Origin: PGYT01 sp963675055
GTDB taxonomy: Bacteria > Bacteroidota > Ignavibacteria > Ignavibacteriales > Melioribacteraceae
Length of the DNA stretch: 64,000 bases
Direction of reading: 5' to 3'
NCBI GenBank assembly: GCA_963675055.2
Contig: CAXXJE010000002.1
Location: 2,294,001-2,358,000, forward strand
A program made the position numbers and the translations under genes. Each line of letters starts with the position of its first letter. The first letter of the stretch is position 1. The notes under the pieces were generated by a model that made no database searches, was not told the DNA's origin, and was given only the letters and a program-made list of their open reading frames with translations. This document shows, in pieces, positions 54,018-62,417 of this stretch.

Positions 54018-55907
54018 ATGAAAATCGTAAATAGTATCGGTATAAAGCTGATTGTTCTAGTTAGTGCAGCATCGATAATAATCATCGGTATCTTCGCAAT
54101 ACTTAGCATAAGTTCTCAAAGTGACGTGCTTATTGAGGAAGTAAAACGGCACGCAAATCAGCTTAGTGAAACGATTAAGAATAGTACGCATGATGAAATG
54201 CTCGCTAACCGAAGGGACAGGCTTGCCAGGCTTATAAACCAGGTCGGTGAAGAAGCGAGTATCAGGCAGATACGTATTTACAACAAGTCCGGGGAAATAG
54301 TCTACTCCGATTCTGAAGAAGAAATAAACAGTGCTGTAAGTATAAAATCCGACGCATGCATCAGCTGTCATTCACAGGATACACCATTAAAAGATATACC
54401 ACACTCCGAGAGATCGCGTATATTCAGACTAAAACCTGATTCGACCCGTGTTATCGGTATTATAAATCCAATTTATAATGAAAAAAGCTGCTGGTCCTCT
54501 GATTGTCATGCTCACAGTGAACAGGATAATATTCTGGGAGTGCTTGATATTTCTGTTGACCTTACAAGTATTGACAACCAGATAGCCAAAAGTGAACTTC
54601 AAATTGTGTTGTTGGCGGTTGTGTCGGTACTATCTCTTGGACTGATTATTTCCATGTTCGTTAGGAATCTGGTTGTAAAGCCGGTGAAAGTAATTATTGA
54701 TGCTACACATAAAATAGCCGGCGGTAATCTGCTGCACAGGATAAACTCAAAATCCGAAGATGAACTGGGTATGCTTTCGGCTTCCTTTGATACTATGACT
54801 CAGAGAATAGCTGAAATGAAACAGCAATTGTTTCAATCCGATAAAATGGCTTCTCTTGGACAATTGGCTGCAGGAGTTGCCCATGAAATAAATAATCCGC
54901 TTACCGGTGTTCTTACATACAGCAGTTACTTGATGAAGCAGGCAAAAGGAAATACTGAACTCGAGAACGATCTGAACGTGATTGTTCGTGAAACAAAACG
55001 ATGCAGGGAGATAGTTAAACAGCTGCTGGATTTCGCGCGACAATCCGTACCCAAAAAAGTTAAATGCAATGTTAATCAGGTTCTTGACAGAGTGATAACG
55101 ATTGTCGGTAACGAGTTGAAATTCAAGAAGGTGGATTTAGTCCAGGACAGATACGATGGGCTGCCGGAAATTATTATAGATCCGAATCAGATTCAACAGG
55201 TACTTTTAAATTTGATTGTGAATTCGATCGATGCCATTCAGAATGATGATTCGCGAATCAGTATTAAAACCAGTCTTAAATCGCTTCCCGCTTATGGTAT
55301 AGCTAAGATACGAGCAGCGCAGTGCCCGAATGGTCACGATCTGATGGATGACACACATAAAATTGAAGGACTGCCTAGTATAAAGCTGGTTGCAAAACTT
55401 GGTGAAAATGTCGGCTATGTTCATCTTGACGCCATTTACGGCTCAAGCATGCACCACTACGGTATCCCTGCTATAAAAGATAAATCGTTTAAGCTGTATT
55501 GTCCTGAATGTGACGTGTCAATGATGGACGATTCTATGAAATGTCCGGAATGCAGTACTGCCTGTTATAAAATTAATATACCGAACAAAGGTGAACTGAT
55601 AGGATGTGCAAGGTACGGTGGAACATGGCAGAAATGGGATTATGTGGATAAGAAAGGTGAATATGAGTATGTACTCATTGAAATAAGCGATAACGGTTCG
55701 GGAATTTCAAACGAACTGCAGGAAAAAATATTTGATCCGTTCTTTACAACAAAAGGACAAAAAGGTACCGGGCTTGGGTTATCAGTTGCGTGGGGTATTA
55801 TTGAAAATCATAACGGCAGAATTGAAGTTGAAAGCAAACTTGATGTCGGAACGACATTTAGAATTAAACTGCCGATGGGCAATAAAATTGCTGGGAATTG
55901 GGCATGA
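54018..55907 (+). CDS. c-heme sensor histidine kinase with cysteine-rich insert in its ATPase domain
   Basis: The 629-residue kinase has TM1 (about 8-30), a periplasmic sensor (31-190), TM2 (194-213), HAMP (214-266), a HisKA helix with His289 in GVAHEINNPLTG and a HATPase_c domain. The sensor holds one CISCH motif (114-118) and one C-x4-CH motif (CWSSDCH, 158-164), so it may bind one or two c-type hemes. In the ATPase domain the N box is QVLLNLIVNSIDAIQ (about 394-408) and the G1 box is DNGSGIS (558-564). Between them sit about 115 extra residues with CPNGHD, CPEC, CPECSTAC and a single Cys530, which look like one or two zinc ribbons. The HFFTTKG-type ending and GTGLGLSVAWGII complete the domain. 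It overlaps the next gene by four bases (ATGA). Confidence 0.9.
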   Translation: MKIVNSIGIKLIVLVSAASIIIIGIFAILSISSQSDVLIEEVKRHANQLSETIKNSTHDEMLANRRDRLARLINQVGEEASIRQIRIYNKSGEIVYSDSEEEINSAVSIKSDACISCHSQDTPLKDIPHSERSRIFRLKPDSTRVIGIINPIYNEKSCWSSDCHAHSEQDNILGVLDISVDLTSIDNQIAKSELQIVLLAVVSVLSLGLIISMFVRNLVVKPVKVIIDATHKIAGGNLLHRINSKSEDELGMLSASFDTMTQRIAEMKQQLFQSDKMASLGQLAAGVAHEINNPLTGVLTYSSYLMKQAKGNTELENDLNVIVRETKRCREIVKQLLDFARQSVPKKVKCNVNQVLDRVITIVGNELKFKKVDLVQDRYDGLPEIIIDPNQIQQVLLNLIVNSIDAIQNDDSRISIKTSLKSLPAYGIAKIRAAQCPNGHDLMDDTHKIEGLPSIKLVAKLGENVGYVHLDAIYGSSMHHYGIPAIKDKSFKLYCPECDVSMMDDSMKCPECSTACYKINIPNKGELIGCARYGGTWQKWDYVDKKGEYEYVLIEISDNGSGISNELQEKIFDPFFTTKGQKGTGLGLSVAWGIIENHNGRIEVESKLDVGTTFRIKLPMGNKIAGNWA

Positions 55908-56707
55908 GAAAATATGATATTTTAGTAATTGATGATGAAGAAGTTATTCTCGATTCGATTGTAAAAATCGGAAAGGTTGAAAACCTTGAAATTGATACCG
56001 TGAATAATGGTACTTCCGGACTCGAAAAACTGAAGGAGAATGAATACAGACTGGTAGTCTGCGACCTGATTCTGCCGGATCTGAACGGGTTTGATGTAGT
56101 AAAGTTCGTTACATCAAATAATATACTTTCGCCTGTTATTATAACTACCGGGTTTTCAACAATCGATAACGCTATTAAGGCTATGCAACTTGGCGCTATT
56201 GATTTTGTGCCTAAACCTTTTACGTTCGATGAAATATTAGGCTGCATTCGTAAAGGTATGAGATATTCTAAAATAGTCCTGAACAGGGTTGAATCTATCG
56301 GAATGCCGGATGCTTCGACATTACAGTTTATACCCTGTCCTCCGTCATATTACCGGTTCGGTTTGACGAGCTGGTTGAACATTGAGAAGAGCGACTGCGT
56401 TAAAACCGGATTGACTGATTTAAATATCAGGACGATTGATGATGTGGAATCTTTGTCTCCGAAACAGGTTAACGAAGAGGTGATTCAGGGACAGGAATAC
56501 CTTACGGTAAGTTGCAGTCAGGGTATTGAATACAAAATTCTTGCCCCTGTTTCCGGGAGAATAATTGAGGTGAATGAAAATATTTTAACTAATACAAAGC
56601 TGCTTGAGAAGGATCCGTTTTTCGAAGGATGGATATTCAGAATATCCCCCTCTGAGCTTCATAACGAATTGAAGTTTCTTACATCATGCAGCACAGACAG
56701 ATTATAA
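55904..56707 (+). CDS. Response regulator with C-terminal glycine-cleavage-H-like domain (soluble)
   Basis: I use the ATG at 55904, which overlaps the kinase stop as ATGA; an in-frame ATG two codons earlier is possible. The 267-residue protein starts with a receiver domain (1-118): IDDEE acidic pocket, Asp54 in VVCDLILPD as the phosphoacceptor, T in IITTGFST and Lys104 in VPKPF. After a linker with PCPPSYYRFGLTSWLNIEK, residues 144-260 follow the GcvH fold: VKTGLTDLNIR, ILAPVSGRIIEVNENIL, KDPFFEGWIFRI and SELHNELKFL. The lipoyl lysine position (eight residues before the proline of LAPVSG) is Gly207. No DNA-binding domain is present. It is a likely partner of the upstream kinase. Confidence 0.88.
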   Translation: MRKYDILVIDDEEVILDSIVKIGKVENLEIDTVNNGTSGLEKLKENEYRLVVCDLILPDLNGFDVVKFVTSNNILSPVIITTGFSTIDNAIKAMQLGAIDFVPKPFTFDEILGCIRKGMRYSKIVLNRVESIGMPDASTLQFIPCPPSYYRFGLTSWLNIEKSDCVKTGLTDLNIRTIDDVESLSPKQVNEEVIQGQEYLTVSCSQGIEYKILAPVSGRIIEVNENILTNTKLLEKDPFFEGWIFRISPSELHNELKFLTSCSTDRL

Positions 56708-56721
56708 TAAATCAATAATAA

Positions 56722-57897
56722 ATGGAGTTTACAATGGTCTTCTTAGTAATTGTTGTTCTGTTGGTATTATTTATACTAGCTGACATTCTGATACGCAACA
56801 TAATGAAGTACTATAAAACAAAACACGAAAGAACGGAACGTGAAAAAGTACTTCAGGAAAGTCTGAAGTTTGACTACAGCAGCGAAGCCAATACATTAAA
56901 GCGGGTTGAAGTGGAAAAACCTAAAGCAAAAATCCTCTGCGTTGATGATGAAGAAATTATTCTCGACAGCTTTCGTAAAATACTTGTTTTGGATGGTTAT
57001 ACTGTTGAAACAGTTGAATCCGGGAAAGAAGCAGTTGGGCTTATACAGCGCGGGCATTATGATTTCGTATTTACAGATTTGAAAATGCCGGAAATGAGCG
57101 GTGAAGAAGTGGCAAAAGCGGTTAAGCATCTGCGTCCTGATATTGACGTTGTTATCATTACAGGATATGCAACTGTTGAGTCTGCTGTTGAATGTATGCA
57201 GTACGGTGCTATGGACTATATTCAAAAACCGTTTACGGATGATGAACTGCTTGCTAAGACAAAGGAGTGTTTGATAAAACGCAGGGAAACAATCAAAGCA
57301 TCGTTGAAACCGTCAATTCACATCTCACATGCTGATGAGGAAAAAGAGGATGAGAAAGGTTCTTATGATTTCTCAATACCGGGCGGAGTATTTATATCTA
57401 AAGATCATGTCTGGTTGAATATTGAACAGCCAGGTAATGCTAAAGTCGGCGTTGATGATTTCGCAAGGAAAATTATCGGAAATATCGACTCAGTTGAATT
57501 TCCTAATCTGGGCATGGAAGTATACGCAGGACAAAACCTGTTTAATATTGCAGTTGGTGGAAGGAAACTTGCTTTTGCTTCACCCATAAGCGGAAAGGTA
57601 ATTAAGATAAATAATAACCTGAAAAATGAAGTTGATAATTTGAACGTAACAACTTACTCTTCCAACTGGATATGTGAAATAGATTCTGAAAATCTGGATG
57701 CGGAACTGAACGACCTTAATATCGGTAAAGCAGCAGTATCATTTTACAGAGATGAAATTGATGAGTTAAACTACTTCCTCAAGGAAATTCATAAGAAGGA
57801 AGACCTGGTAAATAAGAAGGCTTATTCTGATATTGTTAGAGAATTAGATGATGCTGATTTCGAAACATTAAAAAAGAAATTGTTTGCAAAAGCATAG
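56722..57897 (+). CDS. Membrane-anchored response regulator with glycine-cleavage-H-like domain
   Basis: The 391-residue protein begins with one membrane helix (about 5-27, VFLVIVVLLVLFILADILI), then a basic linker, a receiver domain (about 70-188; ILCVDDEEI, Asp119 in FTDLKMPEMSG, ITGYATVESA and Lys169 in YIQKPF), an acidic linker (about 200-218), and a GcvH-like domain (about 222-330; DHVWLNIEQPGNAKVGVDDFAR, NIDSVEFPNLG, FASPISGKVIKINNNL, SNWICEIDSENLDAELNDL). Eight residues before the proline of SPISG lies Gly280, with Arg281 and Lys282 following, so the usual lipoyl lysine is displaced or absent. A helical tail (330-391) ends it. It is the last gene of the operon and lies 14 bases after its soluble paralogue. 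Confidence 0.88.
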   Translation: MEFTMVFLVIVVLLVLFILADILIRNIMKYYKTKHERTEREKVLQESLKFDYSSEANTLKRVEVEKPKAKILCVDDEEIILDSFRKILVLDGYTVETVESGKEAVGLIQRGHYDFVFTDLKMPEMSGEEVAKAVKHLRPDIDVVIITGYATVESAVECMQYGAMDYIQKPFTDDELLAKTKECLIKRRETIKASLKPSIHISHADEEKEDEKGSYDFSIPGGVFISKDHVWLNIEQPGNAKVGVDDFARKIIGNIDSVEFPNLGMEVYAGQNLFNIAVGGRKLAFASPISGKVIKINNNLKNEVDNLNVTTYSSNWICEIDSENLDAELNDLNIGKAAVSFYRDEIDELNYFLKEIHKKEDLVNKKAYSDIVRELDDADFETLKKKLFAKA

Positions 57898-57924
57898 ATT
57901 ATCACTTACACGAATGAATAAATT

Positions 57925-57951
57925 AGTCCGGCCTGTGCCGGACTTTTTTTA
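57925..57951 (+). terminator. Rho-independent terminator of the six-gene operon
   Basis: AGTCCGGC (57925-57932) pairs with GCCGGACT (57937-57944) around a CTGT loop, followed by a run of seven T. It lies 28 bases after the stop of the second response regulator gene. It also overlaps the last codons of the convergent ferredoxin-reductase gene. Confidence 0.93.
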
Positions 57952-59007
57952 TTCAAACGGATCCTCGTAAAGTATTACAACACCGTCAGTAACCGGATGA
58001 CCAACGCAAGTCAGACAGAACCCCTGTTCCAGTTCATCCTCACTTAATGCAGTTTGCTCAATTAGCTGAAGTTTACCTGACAATAACTTTGCTTTACACG
58101 TAGAACAATTTCCGAATTGACAAGAATTGGGTAATTCCAGTCCGGAATCCAATGCGGTTTGCAGAATGCTTTTCTCCGGATCTATTAAAAGCTTGTGTTC
58201 TTCTCCCTGGAAGATAATCGTAACCTCACGTGGAAGCAGTTCAATATCTTCCTCTTCATCAACCACTGATGTATGATATATCTCGCGGTGTATTTTTTTA
58301 CTGCTAACACCTTTATCGCTTAAAGCCTCGGTAACTTCCTTCATCATTCCTTCAGGCCCGCAAAGATAGTAGTCAACTTTAACTCCGATTGAATCATCAT
58401 TGCTGATGATGTACTCAGTAATCTTATCTTTATCGATCCTTCCTGTGATACCATCCCAACCTTCAGATGGCTGTGTCAGATAGTGATGGACAATAAATCT
58501 GTCGCCATAGCTCTTTTCAAATTCATCCAGCTCGTTTTTATAAATTACGGAGGACTCGTTTCGGCTGCCGTAATGTAATGTTACCTTGCTTTGAGGTTCG
58601 TTTTTCAATACTGATTTAAGCTGGGAAAACAATGGGGTTATCCCGCTGCCGGCTCCAATCATTACCAGGTGTCTGGAATTATTTGGATTAGTCTCAACTG
58701 TAAAATTGCCCATAGGCGGCAATGACCTGAGAGTGTCTCCGATATTTATTTTATCATACAGATAATTTGAAATAATTCCGTCATCCACTTTTTTAATTGC
58801 CAGCATAATCTTCGGAAGTTCATCCGGAGAAGATGCGATTGAAAATCCGCGCCGGACTTCTTCGCCATTGTCATCAATCAGCAGAGTAAGAAATTGTCCC
58901 GGGCTGAAATGGTCAATTCTATTAGTCGATTCTTCCAGTGATAGGCAAATCGTGTCTTCATATTGTTTGTCGATATCGGTTATTTCAAGATTCAGAATAT
59001 CCTTCAT
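57949..59007 (-). CDS. PaaE-like ferredoxin reductase with C-terminal 2Fe-2S domain
   Basis: The 352-residue protein has an FAD-binding barrel (about 1-105; the FAD motif is RRGFSIASSPDELP), an NAD(P)-binding domain (about 110-235; MIGAGSGITPLFSQL, YGSRNESSVIYKNELDEF and YLCGPEGMMKEVTEAL) and a plant-type 2Fe-2S ferredoxin domain (about 268-352; LPNSCQFGNCSTCKAKLLSG and GFCLTCVGHPVTD, cysteines in C-x4-C-x2-C...C). This is the layout of PaaE/hmp-type reductases that supply electrons to an oxygenase or other acceptor. No oxygenase gene is near, so its partner is unknown. It converges with the sensor operon. Confidence 0.9.
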   Translation of the reverse strand: MKDILNLEITDIDKQYEDTICLSLEESTNRIDHFSPGQFLTLLIDDNGEEVRRGFSIASSPDELPKIMLAIKKVDDGIISNYLYDKINIGDTLRSLPPMGNFTVETNPNNSRHLVMIGAGSGITPLFSQLKSVLKNEPQSKVTLHYGSRNESSVIYKNELDEFEKSYGDRFIVHHYLTQPSEGWDGITGRIDKDKITEYIISNDDSIGVKVDYYLCGPEGMMKEVTEALSDKGVSSKKIHREIYHTSVVDEEEDIELLPREVTIIFQGEEHKLLIDPEKSILQTALDSGLELPNSCQFGNCSTCKAKLLSGKLQLIEQTALSEDELEQGFCLTCVGHPVTDGVVILYEDPFE

Positions 59008-59101
59008 TACTACTAACTTATCCTTCCAGTTCTGTTGTTTTGTTGAATAGTACCAACATAGTATTCTGTTATTGAGTTCAAAAACTAAAATTTGGTGGAA
59101 A

Positions 59102-59128
59102 TAAAAAACGCGGTGTTAATACCGCGTT
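59102..59128 (-). terminator. Terminator of the deoxyhypusine-synthase-like gene
   Basis: On the minus strand AACGCGGT (59128-59121) pairs with ACCGCGTT (59114-59107) around a six-base loop, followed by TTTTTAT (59106 down). It starts 23 bases after the stop of the gene at 59151. Confidence 0.88.
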
Positions 59129-59150
59129 ATCAATCTTTAGATGTAATTCG

Positions 59151-60194
59151 TCAGGCTTCCACCTTGTCCTTTAGAAACAACTTCTGAAATTCTCGTTTAT
59201 CTCTGTTCTTCCAGGCTTCCTTGTGGTAGGCATATCCGGTAATTAACGGCATCGCAATGGTAGCCTCTGAATAAACCATCTGCTCGAACGTTGTTTCGAC
59301 TTTACCCCATGAACTGGCTTCTTTCAGCGTTGAACCGGATAAAGCTCCGTCACGCTCGTCTGCAACGGTAATTTGGATTGCGTACTTATGCATCGGAGCG
59401 TCTTCTGCAAGAATATCGGCAGCAACCACAATATCCTGTGTGAAATTTTTTGGAACTCCACCGCCTATCATGAAGATGCCTGTCTCACTGCTGTTCAGCT
59501 TAATCTGGGTCAATTCGAGAAAATCCTTGCCGGAATCGAATGAAACATGTTTTCCCGGATTGTTATGCTGATGCACGACTATCCCGAATCCGGCGGAACA
59601 ATCTGAAAAGGCCGGGACGAATATCGGCACATTGTTTTTATATGCTGCGTAAATAACGCTGTCGTCAACTTTAGGTCCTCCGTTCTCATCAAGATACTTA
59701 CCGAAGTTCCACAATAACTCTCTTGAAGAGTAAGGGTGAGGTTCAAGACTATTAAATATCCTCTCTGTAGTTTCGTCACAAACACGCAGCTCGTCTTCAT
59801 CAATATATGTATCGTAAATCCTATCAATATGCAGGTCGCGCAGCTCGTTATCATTAACAAACGGGGAGCCGATATAATGTTTGAATCCAAGAGCCTCGAA
59901 GAAGTCCTGATCAACCATGACAGCCCCTGTTGATACAATTGCATCAACCATATTGTTTGCAACCAAATCATGCACCACCTTTTTGAGTCCGGCGCTGAAA
60001 AGGCTTCCTGCCAGTGTGAGGATAACCGAACAATTTTTATCGTTGAGCATCATGTCATAAATTCGGGCAGCGCGATTAAGATCACGCGCAGAAAACGCCA
60101 TGTGTTCCATTGCGTCCACAAGCTGTATAACATTGTGTTCCTTAATGTCGATATGTTTTACAACATCTTTTAAAAAATCTTTTTTCTCTGCCAT
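59151..60194 (-). CDS. Deoxyhypusine synthase-family protein
   Basis: The 347-residue protein belongs to the deoxyhypusine synthase/homospermidine synthase-like family. Landmarks are VILTLAGSLFSAGLKKVVHDLV, NMVDAIVSTGAVMVDQDF, the NAD-binding GGGVPKNFTQDIVVAA and the catalytic lysine in KEASSWGKVE (Lys298, matching the WGK lysine of the eukaryotic enzyme). The likely reaction is NAD-dependent transfer of an aminobutyl group from spermidine. Bacteria lack the usual target eIF5A, so a small-molecule polyamine product such as homospermidine is more likely. No polyamine gene is adjacent. Its 3' terminator is at 59102-59128. Confidence 0.9.
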   Translation of the reverse strand: MAEKKDFLKDVVKHIDIKEHNVIQLVDAMEHMAFSARDLNRAARIYDMMLNDKNCSVILTLAGSLFSAGLKKVVHDLVANNMVDAIVSTGAVMVDQDFFEALGFKHYIGSPFVNDNELRDLHIDRIYDTYIDEDELRVCDETTERIFNSLEPHPYSSRELLWNFGKYLDENGGPKVDDSVIYAAYKNNVPIFVPAFSDCSAGFGIVVHQHNNPGKHVSFDSGKDFLELTQIKLNSSETGIFMIGGGVPKNFTQDIVVAADILAEDAPMHKYAIQITVADERDGALSGSTLKEASSWGKVETTFEQMVYSEATIAMPLITGYAYHKEAWKNRDKREFQKLFLKDKVEA

Positions 60195-60309
60195 TTCAAC
60201 TCCGTTAAAAAATTTGAGTGCAAAAATATATTTTAATTCAGCAAAATCATATTAAAATAATTACCTGATTCCGATTAAGGTAAGACAGAACACTAATATT
60301 TTCAAATCT

Positions 60310-62319
60310 CTATTTTAGTATAACAAGTTTTTTGGTCTCGGTATAGTCGCCTGCAATTAACCTGAAAAAGTAAACCCCAGTTGGCAGTCTTCCGGAATTG
60401 AATTCGACTTCGTGGATGCCCGCACTCATATTTCCCTGAAAAATTGTAAGTACTTCTTTTCCAATAGTATTATAGAGTTTGATGATCACATTGCGACTGT
60501 CTGCAATTGAAAACTTTATAGTGGTTGAAGGATTAAACGGATTAGGGTAGTTTTGAAAAATCCTGTTTGTATATACGCCCGGGAATTCACTGAAGAGCCC
60601 GGTCATTACAACATCAATAGAAATTTCATTACTGTAATCTGAGGTGGTATCATGGTTAAATGCGAATACTCTGTAATCGAACGTCCCATTTTCTGTTATT
60701 GAAACATCTAAATAAAATGTACTGTCATTGCTCGTGGAGTCTATTAAAACAAATTCTGATTCACCGGATTTTTTACGTTCAATGGCAAATCCGAATTCAT
60801 TGCTGGAATTATCCATCCAGTTAAGTTTAACAAACATCGATGAATCAAGTGCTGCGGCCAATTCATCGGGAGCATGTATCATTTCAAATGGAATGTAAAC
60901 AGAATCCAAATTACTATATTCTGATTCGGTAAATGTATTGAATGCTTTAATTCTGTATTTGTATAAACTTCCTTCAGTCAAATTCGAATCTAAATATATA
61001 TTTGTGCCGGAAGGAATTGAATCTAATAATGCAAACTCAACTTCTGATGATGACATTTTTTGAAGTATGAACCCAAGTTCGTTGTTGGAATTATCTCTCC
61101 AGGTAATTTGCACTCGATGTTCGGGCGTAAGATTAGTTCTTAATTCTGAAGGCACAATAATGGACTGGGGATTTAGAACAATAGAAATTTCAATATAGTC
61201 TGATTCATCGAATCTATTAAACGACCTAATCCTGTAATGATATTGATTATTCGGAACTACCACGGAGTCGATGTAAAATGTTGACTCAGATGGAATAGTG
61301 TCGATTGTGAAAAATAAAGTATCAGTCAGACTTCTCTCAATTAAAAATCCATCTTCGTCGTTCGAATTATCATTCCAGTCTAAACGAATAAATCCTTCCG
61401 GTGTCTCAGATGCAACTAATCCGGAAGGTGCATCAACTATTGCCGAATCAATTTTCTCAAGCCAGCCGTGTTTATAAGCGGATTCACAGAATTCATATAA
61501 TGTTGTTGAGTCCATGCCGCTACTTCCGTAAAACCAAACGGTTTCAAGACCGAGTGAGTTAGAGGCTGCAAACAGTTCATCATACTCATCTCCACGTCCA
61601 TCAACCCAGCCCATATTGAACTTGTCACCGAAAATATTCCTCATATCTTCCCAGCTTTCGGATTGGATATCAGAGGAAAACACGTTTTCCCATCCGCTTT
61701 CCACATCATTGCCCCAGCCAATATTTACAGAGCAGCTCCATAAAGTAAACTCATTCCAGTTTTCATAACTGGAATACATGATTCTGTCAGTATGTTCACC
61801 TGCAATTCTGAGATGACTGCATCTTTTATATCCGTCAAGAACAAATTCTGCAGCAGGTTGTTTTTCATGTATATAAGATCTAATACTATCCAACTCTTCA
61901 GGCGGATAAATATGACTGACATATTGATTGGAAGGTTCACCGGCACAATTGTGTTCAACAGGTTCACCGAGATAGTAGTATGCTGCCGGTAGGCTATTGA
62001 CAATAGATCGGTATAAAGTATCCTTGATTACTATCAGTAAGTTATTCGGTTGATAACCAGCATCCAAAGCACGTGAATAATATCTTGAAAGAGCTGGTTC
62101 CTTATTTTCGTAAGCTGCAACTAGTAGTTTGGTAAATCCCCAGTCGTTCTTGAATTCCCCGTACTTCTCAATTGTCCATAATCCGCCTTTCGGCCAAATA
62201 CCTGTCGATTTTCCCTGCACGGGTTTATAAACAATTCCATCAGAAACAGTTTGTGCCTGAACAGTAATGAAAAAGGCTGTCAATGGAATGAGTGAGATTA
62301 GAATAAAATATTTTTTCAT
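60310..62319 (-). CDS. Secreted protein with three fibronectin-III-like domains and sorting domain
   Basis: The 669-residue protein has a signal peptide (MKKYFILISLIPLTAFFITVQAQ), a long N-terminal domain of unknown fold (about 25-295; ends near CESAYKHGWLEKIDSAI), three fibronectin type III-like repeats of about 93 residues (about 298-390, 392-482 and 485-575, each with a WxDNSNxExGF core) and a C-terminal type IX-secretion-like sorting domain starting QNYPNPFNPSTTIKFSI. The N-terminal part may be an enzyme (aromatic, acidic and tryptophan-rich), but I cannot assign it. It should be displayed or released at the cell surface. Confidence 0.82.
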   Translation of the reverse strand: MKKYFILISLIPLTAFFITVQAQTVSDGIVYKPVQGKSTGIWPKGGLWTIEKYGEFKNDWGFTKLLVAAYENKEPALSRYYSRALDAGYQPNNLLIVIKDTLYRSIVNSLPAAYYYLGEPVEHNCAGEPSNQYVSHIYPPEELDSIRSYIHEKQPAAEFVLDGYKRCSHLRIAGEHTDRIMYSSYENWNEFTLWSCSVNIGWGNDVESGWENVFSSDIQSESWEDMRNIFGDKFNMGWVDGRGDEYDELFAASNSLGLETVWFYGSSGMDSTTLYEFCESAYKHGWLEKIDSAIVDAPSGLVASETPEGFIRLDWNDNSNDEDGFLIERSLTDTLFFTIDTIPSESTFYIDSVVVPNNQYHYRIRSFNRFDESDYIEISIVLNPQSIIVPSELRTNLTPEHRVQITWRDNSNNELGFILQKMSSSEVEFALLDSIPSGTNIYLDSNLTEGSLYKYRIKAFNTFTESEYSNLDSVYIPFEMIHAPDELAAALDSSMFVKLNWMDNSSNEFGFAIERKKSGESEFVLIDSTSNDSTFYLDVSITENGTFDYRVFAFNHDTTSDYSNEISIDVVMTGLFSEFPGVYTNRIFQNYPNPFNPSTTIKFSIADSRNVIIKLYNTIGKEVLTIFQGNMSAGIHEVEFNSGRLPTGVYFFRLIAGDYTETKKLVILK

Positions 62320-62417
62320 ACAGGATATAAATGGTTAATCAGGATCATTTACCGGAATATACGATAATTTGTACTATTATAAAGTGTGAAAATATACATT
62401 ACATACCAATCAGCATA

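Noticed and set aside
55904..57897. The H-like domains as true lipoate carriers of a glycine cleavage system
   Set aside because: No gcvP, gcvT or lipoate genes are near, the lysine position is glycine, and each is fused to a receiver.
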